Of a stretch of DNA of 8,730 nt, positions 1-6,274 are shown piece by piece. The DNA comes from CAZRWD01 sp964603785 (GTDB taxonomy: Bacteria > Fermentibacterota > Fermentibacteria > Fermentibacterales > Fermentibacteraceae). Where the stretch lies: NCBI GenBank assembly GCA_964603785.1, contig CAZRWD010000020.1, positions 1 through 8,730 of the forward strand, written 5' to 3'. The notes below the pieces were generated by a model. It did no database searches. It was not told where the DNA came from and saw only the letters and a program-made list of their open reading frames with translations. How positions within the stretch are numbered: position 1 is the first letter of the stretch; every line of letters starts with the position of its first letter. A program made the position numbers and the translations under genes.

Positions 1-401
1 GGGGTGGAGAACCTGTCGCCCCTCGTCAGGAGAGCGGTCTCCAGGCTGAGTATCCTGGCCATCCGCACCCTCCGGGTGCCCTGGTCGCAGTCGGTGTCCA
101 GCTGCACCTCCGCCGGGTGCATGCCGTTCATGTCTATCCACATCGGCAGCCCGGTACCCGCCCTGACGGCCGACTCCGCCGGGTAGGGGCTTATGGCGAT
201 CACGGCGGACGCGCCGGGGCTCCGCAGCCTCTCCCCCAGGCGCCTCCCGCAGTCGGAGCCCGCGGAGGCATCGATCAGCTCGACCTCGCAGCCGTGCTTC
301 CGCAGCATGGATTCGAACCTGCGGGTGCGGGCGATGCACGCACCCTCCCCGCGCCCTGCCGAGCCGCCTCCGGCGCAGCCCACCAGGATCACCGAACTCA
401 T
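1..401 (-). CDS. Partial GT-B-like glycosyltransferase, N-terminal part
   Basis: The frame opens with ATG at 401 and runs off the left edge, giving 133 visible residues. It begins with a hydrophobic strand and glycine-rich loop (SSVILVGCAGGGSAGRGEG, residues 2-20), followed by alternating helices and strands as in the first Rossmann half of GT-B enzymes. Around residues 85-100 is LPMWIDMNGMHPAEVQ, and near 126-133 RGDRFST; as I recall them, some uncharacterised family-4-like glycosyltransferases have a similar W-x-D-x-x-G and RGD-x-FS pattern. The start lies 7 nt after the stop of the upstream glycosyltransferase, with GGGGAG just before it, so the two are probably co-transcribed. The catalytic C-terminal half is outside the window, so donor, acceptor and even the family stay tentative. 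A Rossmann-fold protein of another class is the main alternative. Confidence 0.6.
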   Translation of the reverse strand, partial: MSSVILVGCAGGGSAGRGEGACIARTRRFESMLRKHGCEVELIDASAGSDCGRRLGERLRSPGASAVIAISPYPAESAVRAGTGLPMWIDMNGMHPAEVQLDTDCDQGTRRVRMARILSLETALLTRGDRFST

Positions 402-408
402 GAGCGCA

Positions 409-1560
409 TCATCTCCCCAGCCCTTCGAAGGCCTCCAGGGTGGCGGCAGCACATCCTGCCCAGGTGAGCCCGCCGAACAGGCGCGACCTCTCCTCCCTCT
501 GAGCGGGAGCTACTCCCTCGTCCAGGCACCTCGCGATGCCCTCCGCTATCGAATCCGGCTCGTCGGGGTCGATCATCCAGGCCGCCCCCGCGAAGAACTC
601 CCTCAGCGAGGCCCTGTCGGAGGCTGCAACCGGCAGGCCGTGGGCGAAGGCCTCGGGCACGGTGAAGCCGAAGCCCTCCCAGTGGGCCGGATGGACCAGG
701 CAGCATGCCCCGCCGTACAGAGCGGGTAGACCCTCCTCGGGTACGTATCCGGGGAACGACACCCTGTCGCCGATCCCCAGCTCGGATGGCAGGCGCCTGA
801 TCTCGCCGGCCCGGAATCCGTCCCCCCCGGCGACGACCAGGTCCGGGAGGCCGGGCCGGGCCGGGAGGAGCGCCGCATAGGCCCTGAGCAGGTTGTCGAT
901 GTTCTTCCTGGGTTCGATCGTCCCCACGCAGAGGATGTACCCGCCCGAACCGGGGGCCCGGGGCTCTGCGGGGGCGCCGGCCAGATGGTCGATGCCCGGG
1001 ACCGTGACCGCGACCCTTCCCGCCGCCCCGGGGAAGCGGTCGAGGATGTCCTCCATCGTGGTCGTCGAGTTGGCGAGGAGGATGTCGGCCTTCTCGACCG
1101 CGAGCCCGATGCGCGCCTGCCAGGCCTTCGTGTCGGCGGGGTGCTTCATGTGGGGAAGCCTGAACGGGCCCAGGTCGTGGATCATCGTGGCGCGCCTGGT
1201 CCGGCCCGCCACGGGGAGGAGGATGCAGCCCGGGCAGTGCAGGATGTCGACGCTCCCGGACAACGACCAGAGGGGCGGGAGCAGCAGGCTGGAGAGGCGC
1301 ATCGGCCGCGGCATCACGCGCAGGCGGCCGGCCTTCGGGCCGGCGCTTCTCCAGGCCCTCTCGAAATGGTGGTCGATCCACACCTCCGGGGCATGGCCCA
1401 GGGACACGAGCGCCCCGAGGAGCTCGATGCCGTACCTGCCCACCCCGGTGGGACGCGAGGGCTCGAAGTCGATGTGGAAGGCCAGGTCCAGAGGGATCCT
1501 CCCCGCGAATGACCGCCGGTCCGCCGCCGAGCATATTCGCCGGCGGGACGAATGCTCCAC
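409..1560 (-). CDS. Family 4-like glycosyltransferase (GT-B fold)
   Basis: This enzyme should transfer a sugar from a nucleotide-sugar donor to a growing glycan on the cytoplasmic side of the membrane. Numbering from GTG 1560 (383 aa), it shows the acceptor-domain loop TGVGRY (38-43), MIHDLGPF (126-133), the donor-binding GTIEPRKN (213-220, with R218/K219 the likely diphosphate contacts), and the EX7E signature EGFGFTVPE (295-303). This order is that of GT4 enzymes such as mannosyl- or rhamnosyltransferases; the sugar cannot be told. The boundary given is the first standard start codon, but it has no ribosome binding site, and residues 1-23 are Arg-rich and have no counterpart in the divergent paralog. 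The paralog's GTG start aligns exactly with codon 24, a CTG at 1491 with GGGGAGG six bases before it, so the true protein is probably 360 aa. It heads a minus-strand pair with the gene at 1-401. Confidence 0.9.
   Translation of the reverse strand: MEHSSRRRICSAADRRSFAGRIPLDLAFHIDFEPSRPTGVGRYGIELLGALVSLGHAPEVWIDHHFERAWRSAGPKAGRLRVMPRPMRLSSLLLPPLWSLSGSVDILHCPGCILLPVAGRTRRATMIHDLGPFRLPHMKHPADTKAWQARIGLAVEKADILLANSTTTMEDILDRFPGAAGRVAVTVPGIDHLAGAPAEPRAPGSGGYILCVGTIEPRKNIDNLLRAYAALLPARPGLPDLVVAGGDGFRAGEIRRLPSELGIGDRVSFPGYVPEEGLPALYGGACCLVHPAHWEGFGFTVPEAFAHGLPVAASDRASLREFFAGAAWMIDPDEPDSIAEGIARCLDEGVAPAQREERSRLFGGLTWAGCAAATLEAFEGLGR
1498..1504 (-). promoter_or_regulatory. Ribosome binding site before a probable CTG start
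   Basis: On the minus strand GGGGAGG is followed by six bases and then CTG at 1491. No ATG, GTG or TTG lies in frame between GTG 1560 and this CTG. The site therefore argues that translation of the glycosyltransferase starts here and not at 1560, where nothing like a Shine-Dalgarno sequence is seen. Confidence 0.5.
1529..1557. repeat. Imperfect inverted repeat between divergent glycosyltransferases
   Basis: The left arm is GAGCATATTCG (1529-1539) and the right arm CGAATGCTC (1549-1557). They are reverse complements apart from an extra AT in the left arm, with a 9-base GC-rich spacer. It lies in the 124-nt stretch between the probable CTG start (1491) and the GTG start (1616) of the two divergent genes. 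It may be an operator or a leader hairpin; no clear -35/-10 pair accompanies it. If the GTG 1560 start were real, the repeat would be coding. Confidence 0.35.
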
Positions 1561-1615
1561 AGGCCATCAACATAAGGGGGGGGCGACGGACAGGGAATCC
1601 CGGAAGGCGCGCCCG

Positions 1616-2704
1616 GTGAGGATCGCGTTCAACGCGGCGGTGGTGGCCCATCCCCTGACCGGCGTCGCCAGGTATGCGTTCGAGCTGTCCGGCGCGCTCC
1701 GCGACCTCGGTGCGCAGATCGAGCACTGGACCTGGGACCGGCTCCGCCCTGCCCTCCGCGTGAAGCTGGGCGGGGATGCGGGGGTCTGGACCTTCCCGGC
1801 CCTGGGCGGCCTGGGCGCCCGGATCCTGCCGGGGCTGCGCTGCATCCTCGGGCGCTTCGACGCATGGCACTTCCCGAACGGCGACCTGCTGCCATGCCCC
1901 GTGCCCAGGACGGCGATGATCCACGACATGGGGCCCTTCCTCCTCCCCGACCTCTACCCCCCGGACCTCGGGGCCTTCTACCGGGAGAGGACCAGGAGGG
2001 TCGTGGAGGGCTGCCGCGCGATAATGGCCAACTCGGGGACCACGCTCGCAGACCTTGCGGAGGTCTTCCCCGAATGCCGCGAGAGGGTCTTCCTGACACT
2101 CCTCGGAGCCGACCACGCGGCTCCCCCCCCGGACGCAAGATCCGCCCTCCCCGCAGGGCTGTCCCCCGGCTACATCCTCTCGGTGGGCACGATCGAGCCG
2201 CGGAAGAACACGGCAGCCCTCATCAGGGCGTATCACAGGCTCGTCAGCTCCCCTGCGGGGCGCGACGCACCGCTCCTCGTCATCTGCGGGGGGCCGGGCT
2301 ACCGAAGCGGGGAGGTCACCGCCCTGCCGGCGGAGCTGGGCATCATGGACAGGGTCATCTTCACGGGTTACGTCGACGAGGCCGTCCTGTCGGCCCTGTA
2401 CGGCAGCGCCGGGGCCCTGGCGCACCCGGCCCTGTACGAGGGCTTCGGCCTTCCCGTCGTAGAGGCCCTCCGGCGCGGCCTGCCCGTGGCCGCATCCGAC
2501 AACAGCTCGATCAGGGAGCTCTTCGGGGGGATGTTCACGCCGCTCGACCCGCGGGATGTCGATTCGATCGCACATGCCCTCTCGACCGTGCTGTCCGGCT
2601 CCGGGGGCGCGGCGAAGCCGGACGGGCGCCCGCAGGGACTCGCGGGCATGACCTGGAGGAAGTGCGCGGAGGACACCCTTGCGGTCTTCGAGAGGCTCCG
2701 GTGA
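1616..2704 (+). CDS. Family 4-like glycosyltransferase (GT-B fold)
   Basis: This 362-residue enzyme should add a sugar from a nucleotide donor to a lipid-linked glycan in the cytoplasm. The GTG start at 1616 is chosen because the first beta strand (VRIAFN) begins there, GGAAGG lies eight bases upstream, and the frame upstream holds no conserved sequence. Motifs in order are TGVARY (15-20), MIHDMGPF (101-108), GTIEPRKN (191-198, K197 in the donor site) and the EX7E motif EGFGLPVVE (275-283), as in GT4 glycosyltransferases; the C-terminal helix ends at MTWRKCAEDTLAVFERLR. It is a clear paralog of the divergent minus-strand gene, matching in every motif and in long flanking stretches, yet different enough that donor or acceptor may differ. 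The next gene overlaps or directly follows its stop, suggesting translational coupling. Confidence 0.92.
   Translation: MRIAFNAAVVAHPLTGVARYAFELSGALRDLGAQIEHWTWDRLRPALRVKLGGDAGVWTFPALGGLGARILPGLRCILGRFDAWHFPNGDLLPCPVPRTAMIHDMGPFLLPDLYPPDLGAFYRERTRRVVEGCRAIMANSGTTLADLAEVFPECRERVFLTLLGADHAAPPPDARSALPAGLSPGYILSVGTIEPRKNTAALIRAYHRLVSSPAGRDAPLLVICGGPGYRSGEVTALPAELGIMDRVIFTGYVDEAVLSALYGSAGALAHPALYEGFGLPVVEALRRGLPVAASDNSSIRELFGGMFTPLDPRDVDSIAHALSTVLSGSGGAAKPDGRPQGLAGMTWRKCAEDTLAVFERLR
2668..2672 (+). promoter_or_regulatory. Ribosome binding site for a TTG start
   Basis: GGAGG sits inside the end of the preceding glycosyltransferase, six bases before TTG 2679. It decides between two TTG candidates for the next gene: the alternative TTG 2709 has only GAGG two bases away (at the stop codon of the upstream gene), too close for good initiation. 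Confidence 0.45.
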
Positions 2705-3830
2705 GGCGTTGAGGATCCTCGTCGCGACATGGTTCGTGGTTCCGGGATACTCCGGCGGCTGGACGACGGTGCTGGACCTGCTCGAACCGGAGCACCGGGT
2801 CGCATTCCTATGCGCCTCCGCGCCTCCGGGGATGAGGGAGTGCGAGGGCACCCCCGTCCGGGGGCTCCCCCTGCGGGCGAGGATGACCGCCCCGTGGCCG
2901 GCGGGGAACAGGTTCCGCGAGATGATCTTCCGGAGGTCCCTCGAGAGGGCGGTCCGCCGGGCCGCCGGGGATCACGAGGCGGATCTCGTCCTATGCCTCG
3001 ACGAGCACATGGCGCGCGCCGCATGCGACGCCGGGCTGCCGTTCGCTCTCAGGCTGCACTCCCACCCCGGACTCCTCGCGGGGTCCGAGTACGGGAGGGT
3101 CGTGGAGTCGGCCCTGTTCGTCACGGGCAGCCAGCCCGGCATGCCCGGTGCGGTCTTCCTGCCGCACGGGCTGGACCTGGACAGGTTCGAGTACCGCGAG
3201 CCCCCCGCGGCGGAGGCTGCCGTAATGCCGACGAGCCTGGTGCATGCCGAGCGACCGGACGTCTTCGTGCGCGGCGTCTCGATGTCGGGGATGACCGGAA
3301 CGCTCGTGGGCCAGGGTCCGCTGCGCAGGGAGTTGCAGGACCTGTGCCGCGCGACCGGGGGGAGGGTCCGCCTTCTCGAGCCGGTCGGCAGGAGCATGCT
3401 GCCCGGGCTCCTCTCACGCCACCAGGTTGGTGTCGCCTGCCTCGAGCAGGGCTGGCACACCGTCCACCAGATGAAGGTCACGGAGTACCAGGCCGCCGGC
3501 CTGTTCCCCCTCGTGCAGCCATGGTCCGAGCTGGCGGTCGAGGCCCCGGAGCTGACCCTGACCTTCACCGATGCGGAGGAGCTCGCGGACCGGCTCGACC
3601 GGCTCAGGTCGGACTGGGCGTCCACGCTAGAGACGAGGCGCCGCGGCAGGGAGTACGCCTTCTCGCGGTTCCATGTCAGGACCGCGAAGAGCCTCTTCTC
3701 AGAGCTGCTCGGGCGGGCCCTCGCGCCGGCCCCGGACGCGTGCGATCCTTGCGAGGAGCTCCCTGGCGGTGACCGATCCGGTCAGCAGGCAGACCCCCAG
3801 GTAGACGGCGACGGAGGGAAGGACCCGTAG
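2679..3830 (+). CDS. Glycosyltransferase-like protein, GT-B fold
   Basis: The 383-residue product resembles GT4-type enzymes but is more divergent than its neighbours. Visible are a first beta strand RILVATWF (12-19), a glycine loop YSGGW (24-28), LRLHSHPG (124-131), LPHGLDLDRF (161-170, the usual N/H-G-V/L-D-x-x-x-F element before the second domain), LVGQGPLRREL (209-219) and KVTEYQAAGLFPLVQ (266-280), which stands where GT4 proteins have K-x-x-E-Y-x-A-x-G-x-P-V. The usual G-R-x-x-x-x-K-G donor loop is not obvious. TTG 2679 overlaps the upstream gene by 26 nt; TTG 2709, four bases after the upstream stop, would remove a ten-residue leader and put the start right at the first strand. The last 35 or so residues are rich in Gly, Asp and Pro, look non-homologous and lie antisense to the flippase, so the natural domain ends near residue 345. 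Confidence 0.8.
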   Translation: MRSSRGSGEALRILVATWFVVPGYSGGWTTVLDLLEPEHRVAFLCASAPPGMRECEGTPVRGLPLRARMTAPWPAGNRFREMIFRRSLERAVRRAAGDHEADLVLCLDEHMARAACDAGLPFALRLHSHPGLLAGSEYGRVVESALFVTGSQPGMPGAVFLPHGLDLDRFEYREPPAAEAAVMPTSLVHAERPDVFVRGVSMSGMTGTLVGQGPLRRELQDLCRATGGRVRLLEPVGRSMLPGLLSRHQVGVACLEQGWHTVHQMKVTEYQAAGLFPLVQPWSELAVEAPELTLTFTDAEELADRLDRLRSDWASTLETRRRGREYAFSRFHVRTAKSLFSELLGRALAPAPDACDPCEELPGGDRSGQQADPQVDGDGGKDP

Positions 3831-4469
3831 CGCCAGCGTGGACGCCCTGGATGCGGTCCCGGCNNNNNNNNNNNNNNNNNNNNNNNNNNNNNNNNNNNNN
3901 NNNNNNNNNNNNNNNNNNNNNNNNNNNNNNNNNNNNNNNNNNNNNNNNNNNNNNNNNNNNNNNCTGACGACCCCGTAGCGCCTCTGCGCCGTCACCAGGC
4001 CGGTCAGTATCCCGCTGGCCGATGTCAGGACCAGTATGGGCAGCATGATCCTCAGCATCGAGGAGGACAGGCCCAGAGAGGCCGGCTGCAGCCCGGGACC
4101 CGCGGCGGTGACGAGGCTCCGGCTCGAGACGAACAGGATCAGGATCGTAACCGCGCCCGCCGAGGCGATCCAGCAGAGGATCCTGCTCACGAGGGCGTCG
4201 GCTGCGCTGCGGCCCCGGTCGTGCATGACCTGCGAGTAGATGGGGATGAACGAGGAGCCGAAGGCGTGTGAGACGACCTGCTGGGCCAGCATGGGGAAGA
4301 CGAGGGCCACCGCGTAGGCGTCGGTCATCCAGGTGGTGCCGAACACCCCCGCTATCTCGGCCTGCCGGAGGTAGGTGAGCGCCGCGACGACGAAGCTCCC
4401 GGCCGACATGAGCGAGAAGCCGGCAGCCTTGCCCTTGCTGCCCGCGAGCCCCCTCACGAGATCCCTCAT
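3699..4469 (-). CDS. MurJ/MviN-type lipid-linked glycan flippase, interrupted by N gap
   Basis: This is a multi-pass inner-membrane protein of the MVF (MurJ/Wzx-like) group, which moves polyprenyl-linked sugars to the outer face of the membrane. Before the gap the sequence shows TYLRQAEIAGVFG, TDAYAVALVFPML, FGSSFIPIYSQV and a hydrophobic segment followed by RIMLPILVLTSASGILTGL, matching the first five or so helices of MurJ in order. After the gap come a last helix (around VLPSVAVYLGVCLLTG) and a basic tail ending at 3699. Only about 220 residues are visible where the family has about 500, so most of the middle is missing from the assembly. I chose ATG 4469, with GGAGGG just upstream and a candidate promoter at a fitting distance; ATG 4496 is in frame but has no ribosome binding site. 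Beside several glycosyltransferases, a role in exporting a surface glycan is likely; true lipid II flippase activity is less sure. Confidence 0.85.
   Translation of the reverse strand: MRDLVRGLAGSKGKAAGFSLMSAGSFVVAALTYLRQAEIAGVFGTTWMTDAYAVALVFPMLAQQVVSHAFGSSFIPIYSQVMHDRGRSAADALVSRILCWIASAGAVTILILFVSSRSLVTAAGPGLQPASLGLSSSMLRIMLPILVLTSASGILTGLVTAQRRYGVVXXXXXXXXXXXXXXXXXXXXXXXXXXXXXXXXXXAGTASRASTLALRVLPSVAVYLGVCLLTGSVTARELLARIARVRGRREGPPEQL
3864..3963. other. Scaffold gap of exactly 100 N inside flippase gene
   Basis: The run of N is exactly 100 bases, the usual placeholder for a join of unknown length. Both sides code for parts of one flippase, N-terminal helices on the right and the last helix on the left. 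The family's usual length means roughly 750-900 bases are absent. The two halves happen to share a frame across the placeholder, which carries no information. Confidence 0.95.
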
Positions 4470-4511
4470 GGCCCTCCGGCATCCTCCTTTACCCATGCGG
4501 ACCGATGACCG

Positions 4512-4539
4512 ATGATTGTCCGCGTCCGCTCGAAGTCAA
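4512..4539 (-). promoter_or_regulatory. Candidate sigma70-like promoter for the flippase gene
   Basis: On the minus strand TTGACT (4539-4534) and AATCAT (4517-4512) are separated by 16 bases, a five-of-six and four-of-six match to the -35 and -10 consensus. Transcription would start near 4505, giving a leader of about 35 nt before ATG 4469. It stands out as an AT-richer patch in GC-rich DNA, but the match could be chance. Confidence 0.35.
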
Positions 4540-4581
4540 TACCCGCGGGGGCCGTTCCACAGCAGCGGGCTTCGGGCGTGC

Positions 4582-4590
4582 GGAGGAGGA
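4582..4590 (+). promoter_or_regulatory. Strong ribosome binding site of the PLP enzyme gene
   Basis: GGAGGAGGA lies six bases before ATG 4597. It fixes this start; the 27 codons of open frame upstream are Gly/Arg/Ser-rich, precede the family's conserved N terminus and are not expected to be translated. Confidence 0.75.
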
Positions 4591-4596
4591 CGGTCC

Positions 4597-5817
4597 ATGG
4601 ACGGCTTCGACGAGATCATCGAGCGCAGGGGCACGGGCAGCATCAAGTGGGACGCGATGCGCAGGTTCTTCGGCGTCGACGACGCACTTCCGCTCTGGGT
4701 GGCCGACATGGACTTCGCGGTGGCACCCCCGGTGATGCAGGCGCTCCGCAGGAGGCTCGACCACCCCGTCATGGGCTACACGGAGTCGGGACCGGCCTTC
4801 GCTTCCGCCCTGGCCGGCTGGGCGGAGGGCAGGTGGGGCTGGACCATCGACCCGGGATGGGTCGTCGCCGCCCCGGGTGTCGTGCCCTCGATCGCCGCCT
4901 CCATCCTCGCCTTCACCCGCCCGGGTGACGGCGTCCTCATCCAGCCGCCCGTCTACTACCCCTTCAGGCAGTGCGTGGACGGACTCGGACGCGTCACCGT
5001 CGAGAACCCGCTCCGCCTCGAAGGTGACCGCTACGCCATGGACTTCGACGACCTGCGAGGGAAGCTCGCGCACTCCCGGCTGGCGATCCTCTGCAGCCCC
5101 CACAACCCGGTCGGCAGGGTGTGGACGGCCGCGGAGCTCGAGCGCTTCGGCGAGGAGTGCGCCGGGGCCGGCGTGCCCGTGGTCTCGGACGAGATCCACG
5201 CAGACGTCGTCTTCGGCGGCAGGAGGCACCTGCCCTTCGCCTCGGTGCCCGCGGGAGCCGCACCGGGGTCGGTCGTCCTCTACGCGGCGAGCAAGAGCTT
5301 CAACCTCGCCGGTCTGCACACCTCGGCCGCCGTCATCCCCGACGAGGCCGTCCGGGCCGCCTTCACCTCGTCGATGAGGAGCCTGGGGCTTTTCGGGGCC
5401 GGCATCTTCGGCCTGGAGGCCTCGAAGGCGGCCTGGCTGGAGGGTGCGCGGTGGCTCGAGGACCTGAAGGCCTACCTGTGGAGGAACTTCATGTTCCTGA
5501 AGGGCTTCCTCGAAGCCGAGATCCCGTGCGTGAGGGCCTTCGAGCCGGAGGGCACCTACCTCGCCTGGCTGGACTGCAGGGGGACCGGGCTCGATGACGC
5601 GGCGCTCTCGCGGCTGTTCCTACACGGGGCGCGCATCGCCCTCGACGACGGCCCCATGTTCGGCACCGGGGGGGAGGGCTTCATGAGGCTCAACCTGGCC
5701 TGCCCGCGGAGCATCCTGGAAGAGGCCCTCGGACGGCTTGCCCGGGCCTTCTCGGAGCACGGGGCGGGCGGAGGATGCGGCGGGACGGGCGGGGCGGTCG
5801 ACCGCCCCAGGTGCTGA
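4597..5817 (+). CDS. MalY/PatB-type PLP-dependent C-S lyase / aminotransferase
   Basis: This 406-residue fold-type I PLP enzyme most closely resembles MalY/PatB proteins, which cleave cystathionine or cysteine conjugates to pyruvate, ammonia and a thiol (cystathionine beta-lyase activity). The diagnostic N-terminal LPLWVADMDF (31-40) is present, then MGYTESG (59-65), PPVYYPF (117-123), SPHNPVGRVW (167-176, N170 contacting PLP), VVSDEIHADVVF (195-206, D198 pairing with the pyridine nitrogen), the Schiff-base lysine K233 in ASKSFNLAGLHTS, and MRLNLACP (363-370, R364 for the substrate carboxylate). All catalytic residues are intact and the length is normal, save for an 18-residue Gly-rich tail after the last helix. 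It stands alone on the plus strand, divergent from the flippase, with its own ribosome binding site and 3' hairpin. A link to the glycan locus is not evident; some MalY relatives act in methionine synthesis. Confidence 0.93.
   Translation: MDGFDEIIERRGTGSIKWDAMRRFFGVDDALPLWVADMDFAVAPPVMQALRRRLDHPVMGYTESGPAFASALAGWAEGRWGWTIDPGWVVAAPGVVPSIAASILAFTRPGDGVLIQPPVYYPFRQCVDGLGRVTVENPLRLEGDRYAMDFDDLRGKLAHSRLAILCSPHNPVGRVWTAAELERFGEECAGAGVPVVSDEIHADVVFGGRRHLPFASVPAGAAPGSVVLYAASKSFNLAGLHTSAAVIPDEAVRAAFTSSMRSLGLFGAGIFGLEASKAAWLEGARWLEDLKAYLWRNFMFLKGFLEAEIPCVRAFEPEGTYLAWLDCRGTGLDDAALSRLFLHGARIALDDGPMFGTGGEGFMRLNLACPRSILEEALGRLARAFSEHGAGGGCGGTGGAVDRPRC
5791..5808. repeat. Perfect 18-bp palindrome at end of PLP enzyme gene
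   Basis: GGGGCGGTCGACCGCCCC is its own reverse complement. It lies inside the last codons of the aminotransferase, ten bases before the terminator-like hairpin, and encodes part of the odd C-terminal tail. In RNA it could form a seven-pair stem with a UCGA loop. Confidence 0.5.
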
Positions 5818-5847
5818 TAGGCCTTCCGCCCCCCGGCGGGGGGCCTA
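5818..5847 (+). terminator. Hairpin terminator between convergent genes
   Basis: Arms TAGGCC (5818-5823) and GGCCTA (5842-5847) enclose CCGCC and GGCGG around a CCCC loop. As plus-strand RNA the two remaining positions pair as U-G, giving a 13-pair stem; on the minus strand they become mismatches. It therefore suits termination of the aminotransferase transcript, though no U-run follows. The right arm contains the TAG stop of the converging 142-residue gene, so a shared two-way role is possible. Confidence 0.6.
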
Positions 5848-6273
5848 GACCCTCTCGATGAGAGAGGGATGCTCCACGACAGGCTCGTCAGACCCGTCCA
5901 GCACGGCCCGCCACCTCTCCTGGAGACTCCCGACCACATGCTCCAGGGTGTCCCTCTCGAGCTCGCTCGCAGCGAGGTCCCCGAGCCGGCCCCTGAGTGC
6001 CTCGAGCCTCTCGATGCGGCCGAGCACCCACCTCTCGACGACCTCGGGCGAAGTGACCCTCATAGTGTTCAACTGGATGACATACTGTCTCTTCGTCTCG
6101 GCCAGCGTCCCGTCGTGGTCGCTGATGCGCCTCTCCACCCCCCGCCGGGCCTCCTCGGGCTCGGGGTACCTGTCGAGCCTGTCGTAGAGCGAACCGATTG
6201 CGTGGTCCAGGACCTCGATGGTGCGACGCAGGCTCTCCAGGGCGCCCTCCTCGTAGAGCCGGGGCATGGACAT
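5845..6273 (-). CDS. Unrecognised 142-residue helical protein
   Basis: I do not recognise this family. The protein is highly charged, lacks signal peptide or membrane segments, and looks almost wholly alpha-helical, with long amphipathic stretches at about 7-35, 38-68 and 76-128 that could form a coiled coil or helical bundle. The middle part (ETKRQYVIQLNTMRVTSPEV, 59-78) is the most distinctive segment. ATG 6273 follows the methyltransferase stop by one base, with GGAGGA nine bases upstream; ATG 6267 is a near alternative. The spacing implies one transcript and coupled translation with the methyltransferase, so it may be a partner, regulator or substrate of that enzyme, but this rests on position only. 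Codon pattern and composition agree with a real gene: the frame fits exactly between the methyltransferase and the terminator. Confidence 0.75.
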   Translation of the reverse strand: MSMPRLYEEGALESLRRTIEVLDHAIGSLYDRLDRYPEPEEARRGVERRISDHDGTLAETKRQYVIQLNTMRVTSPEVVERWVLGRIERLEALRGRLGDLAASELERDTLEHVVGSLQERWRAVLDGSDEPVVEHPSLIERV

Positions 6274-6274
6274 C

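Noticed and set aside
893..1615. Upstream extension of the plus-strand glycosyltransferase frame
   Set aside because: It lies antisense to the minus-strand glycosyltransferase and has no conserved sequence; the paralog alignment and ribosome binding site place the start at GTG 1616.
398..2851. 817-codon open frame on the minus strand across both glycosyltransferases
   Set aside because: It runs in a shadow frame through two genes with intact motifs, is full of Arg, Pro and Gly, and shows no domain. Long antisense frames are expected at this GC content.
4499..4515. Tandem GACCGAT copies between the flippase and PLP enzyme genes
   Set aside because: Only two short copies, overlapping the leader; too small to call a repeat array or binding site.
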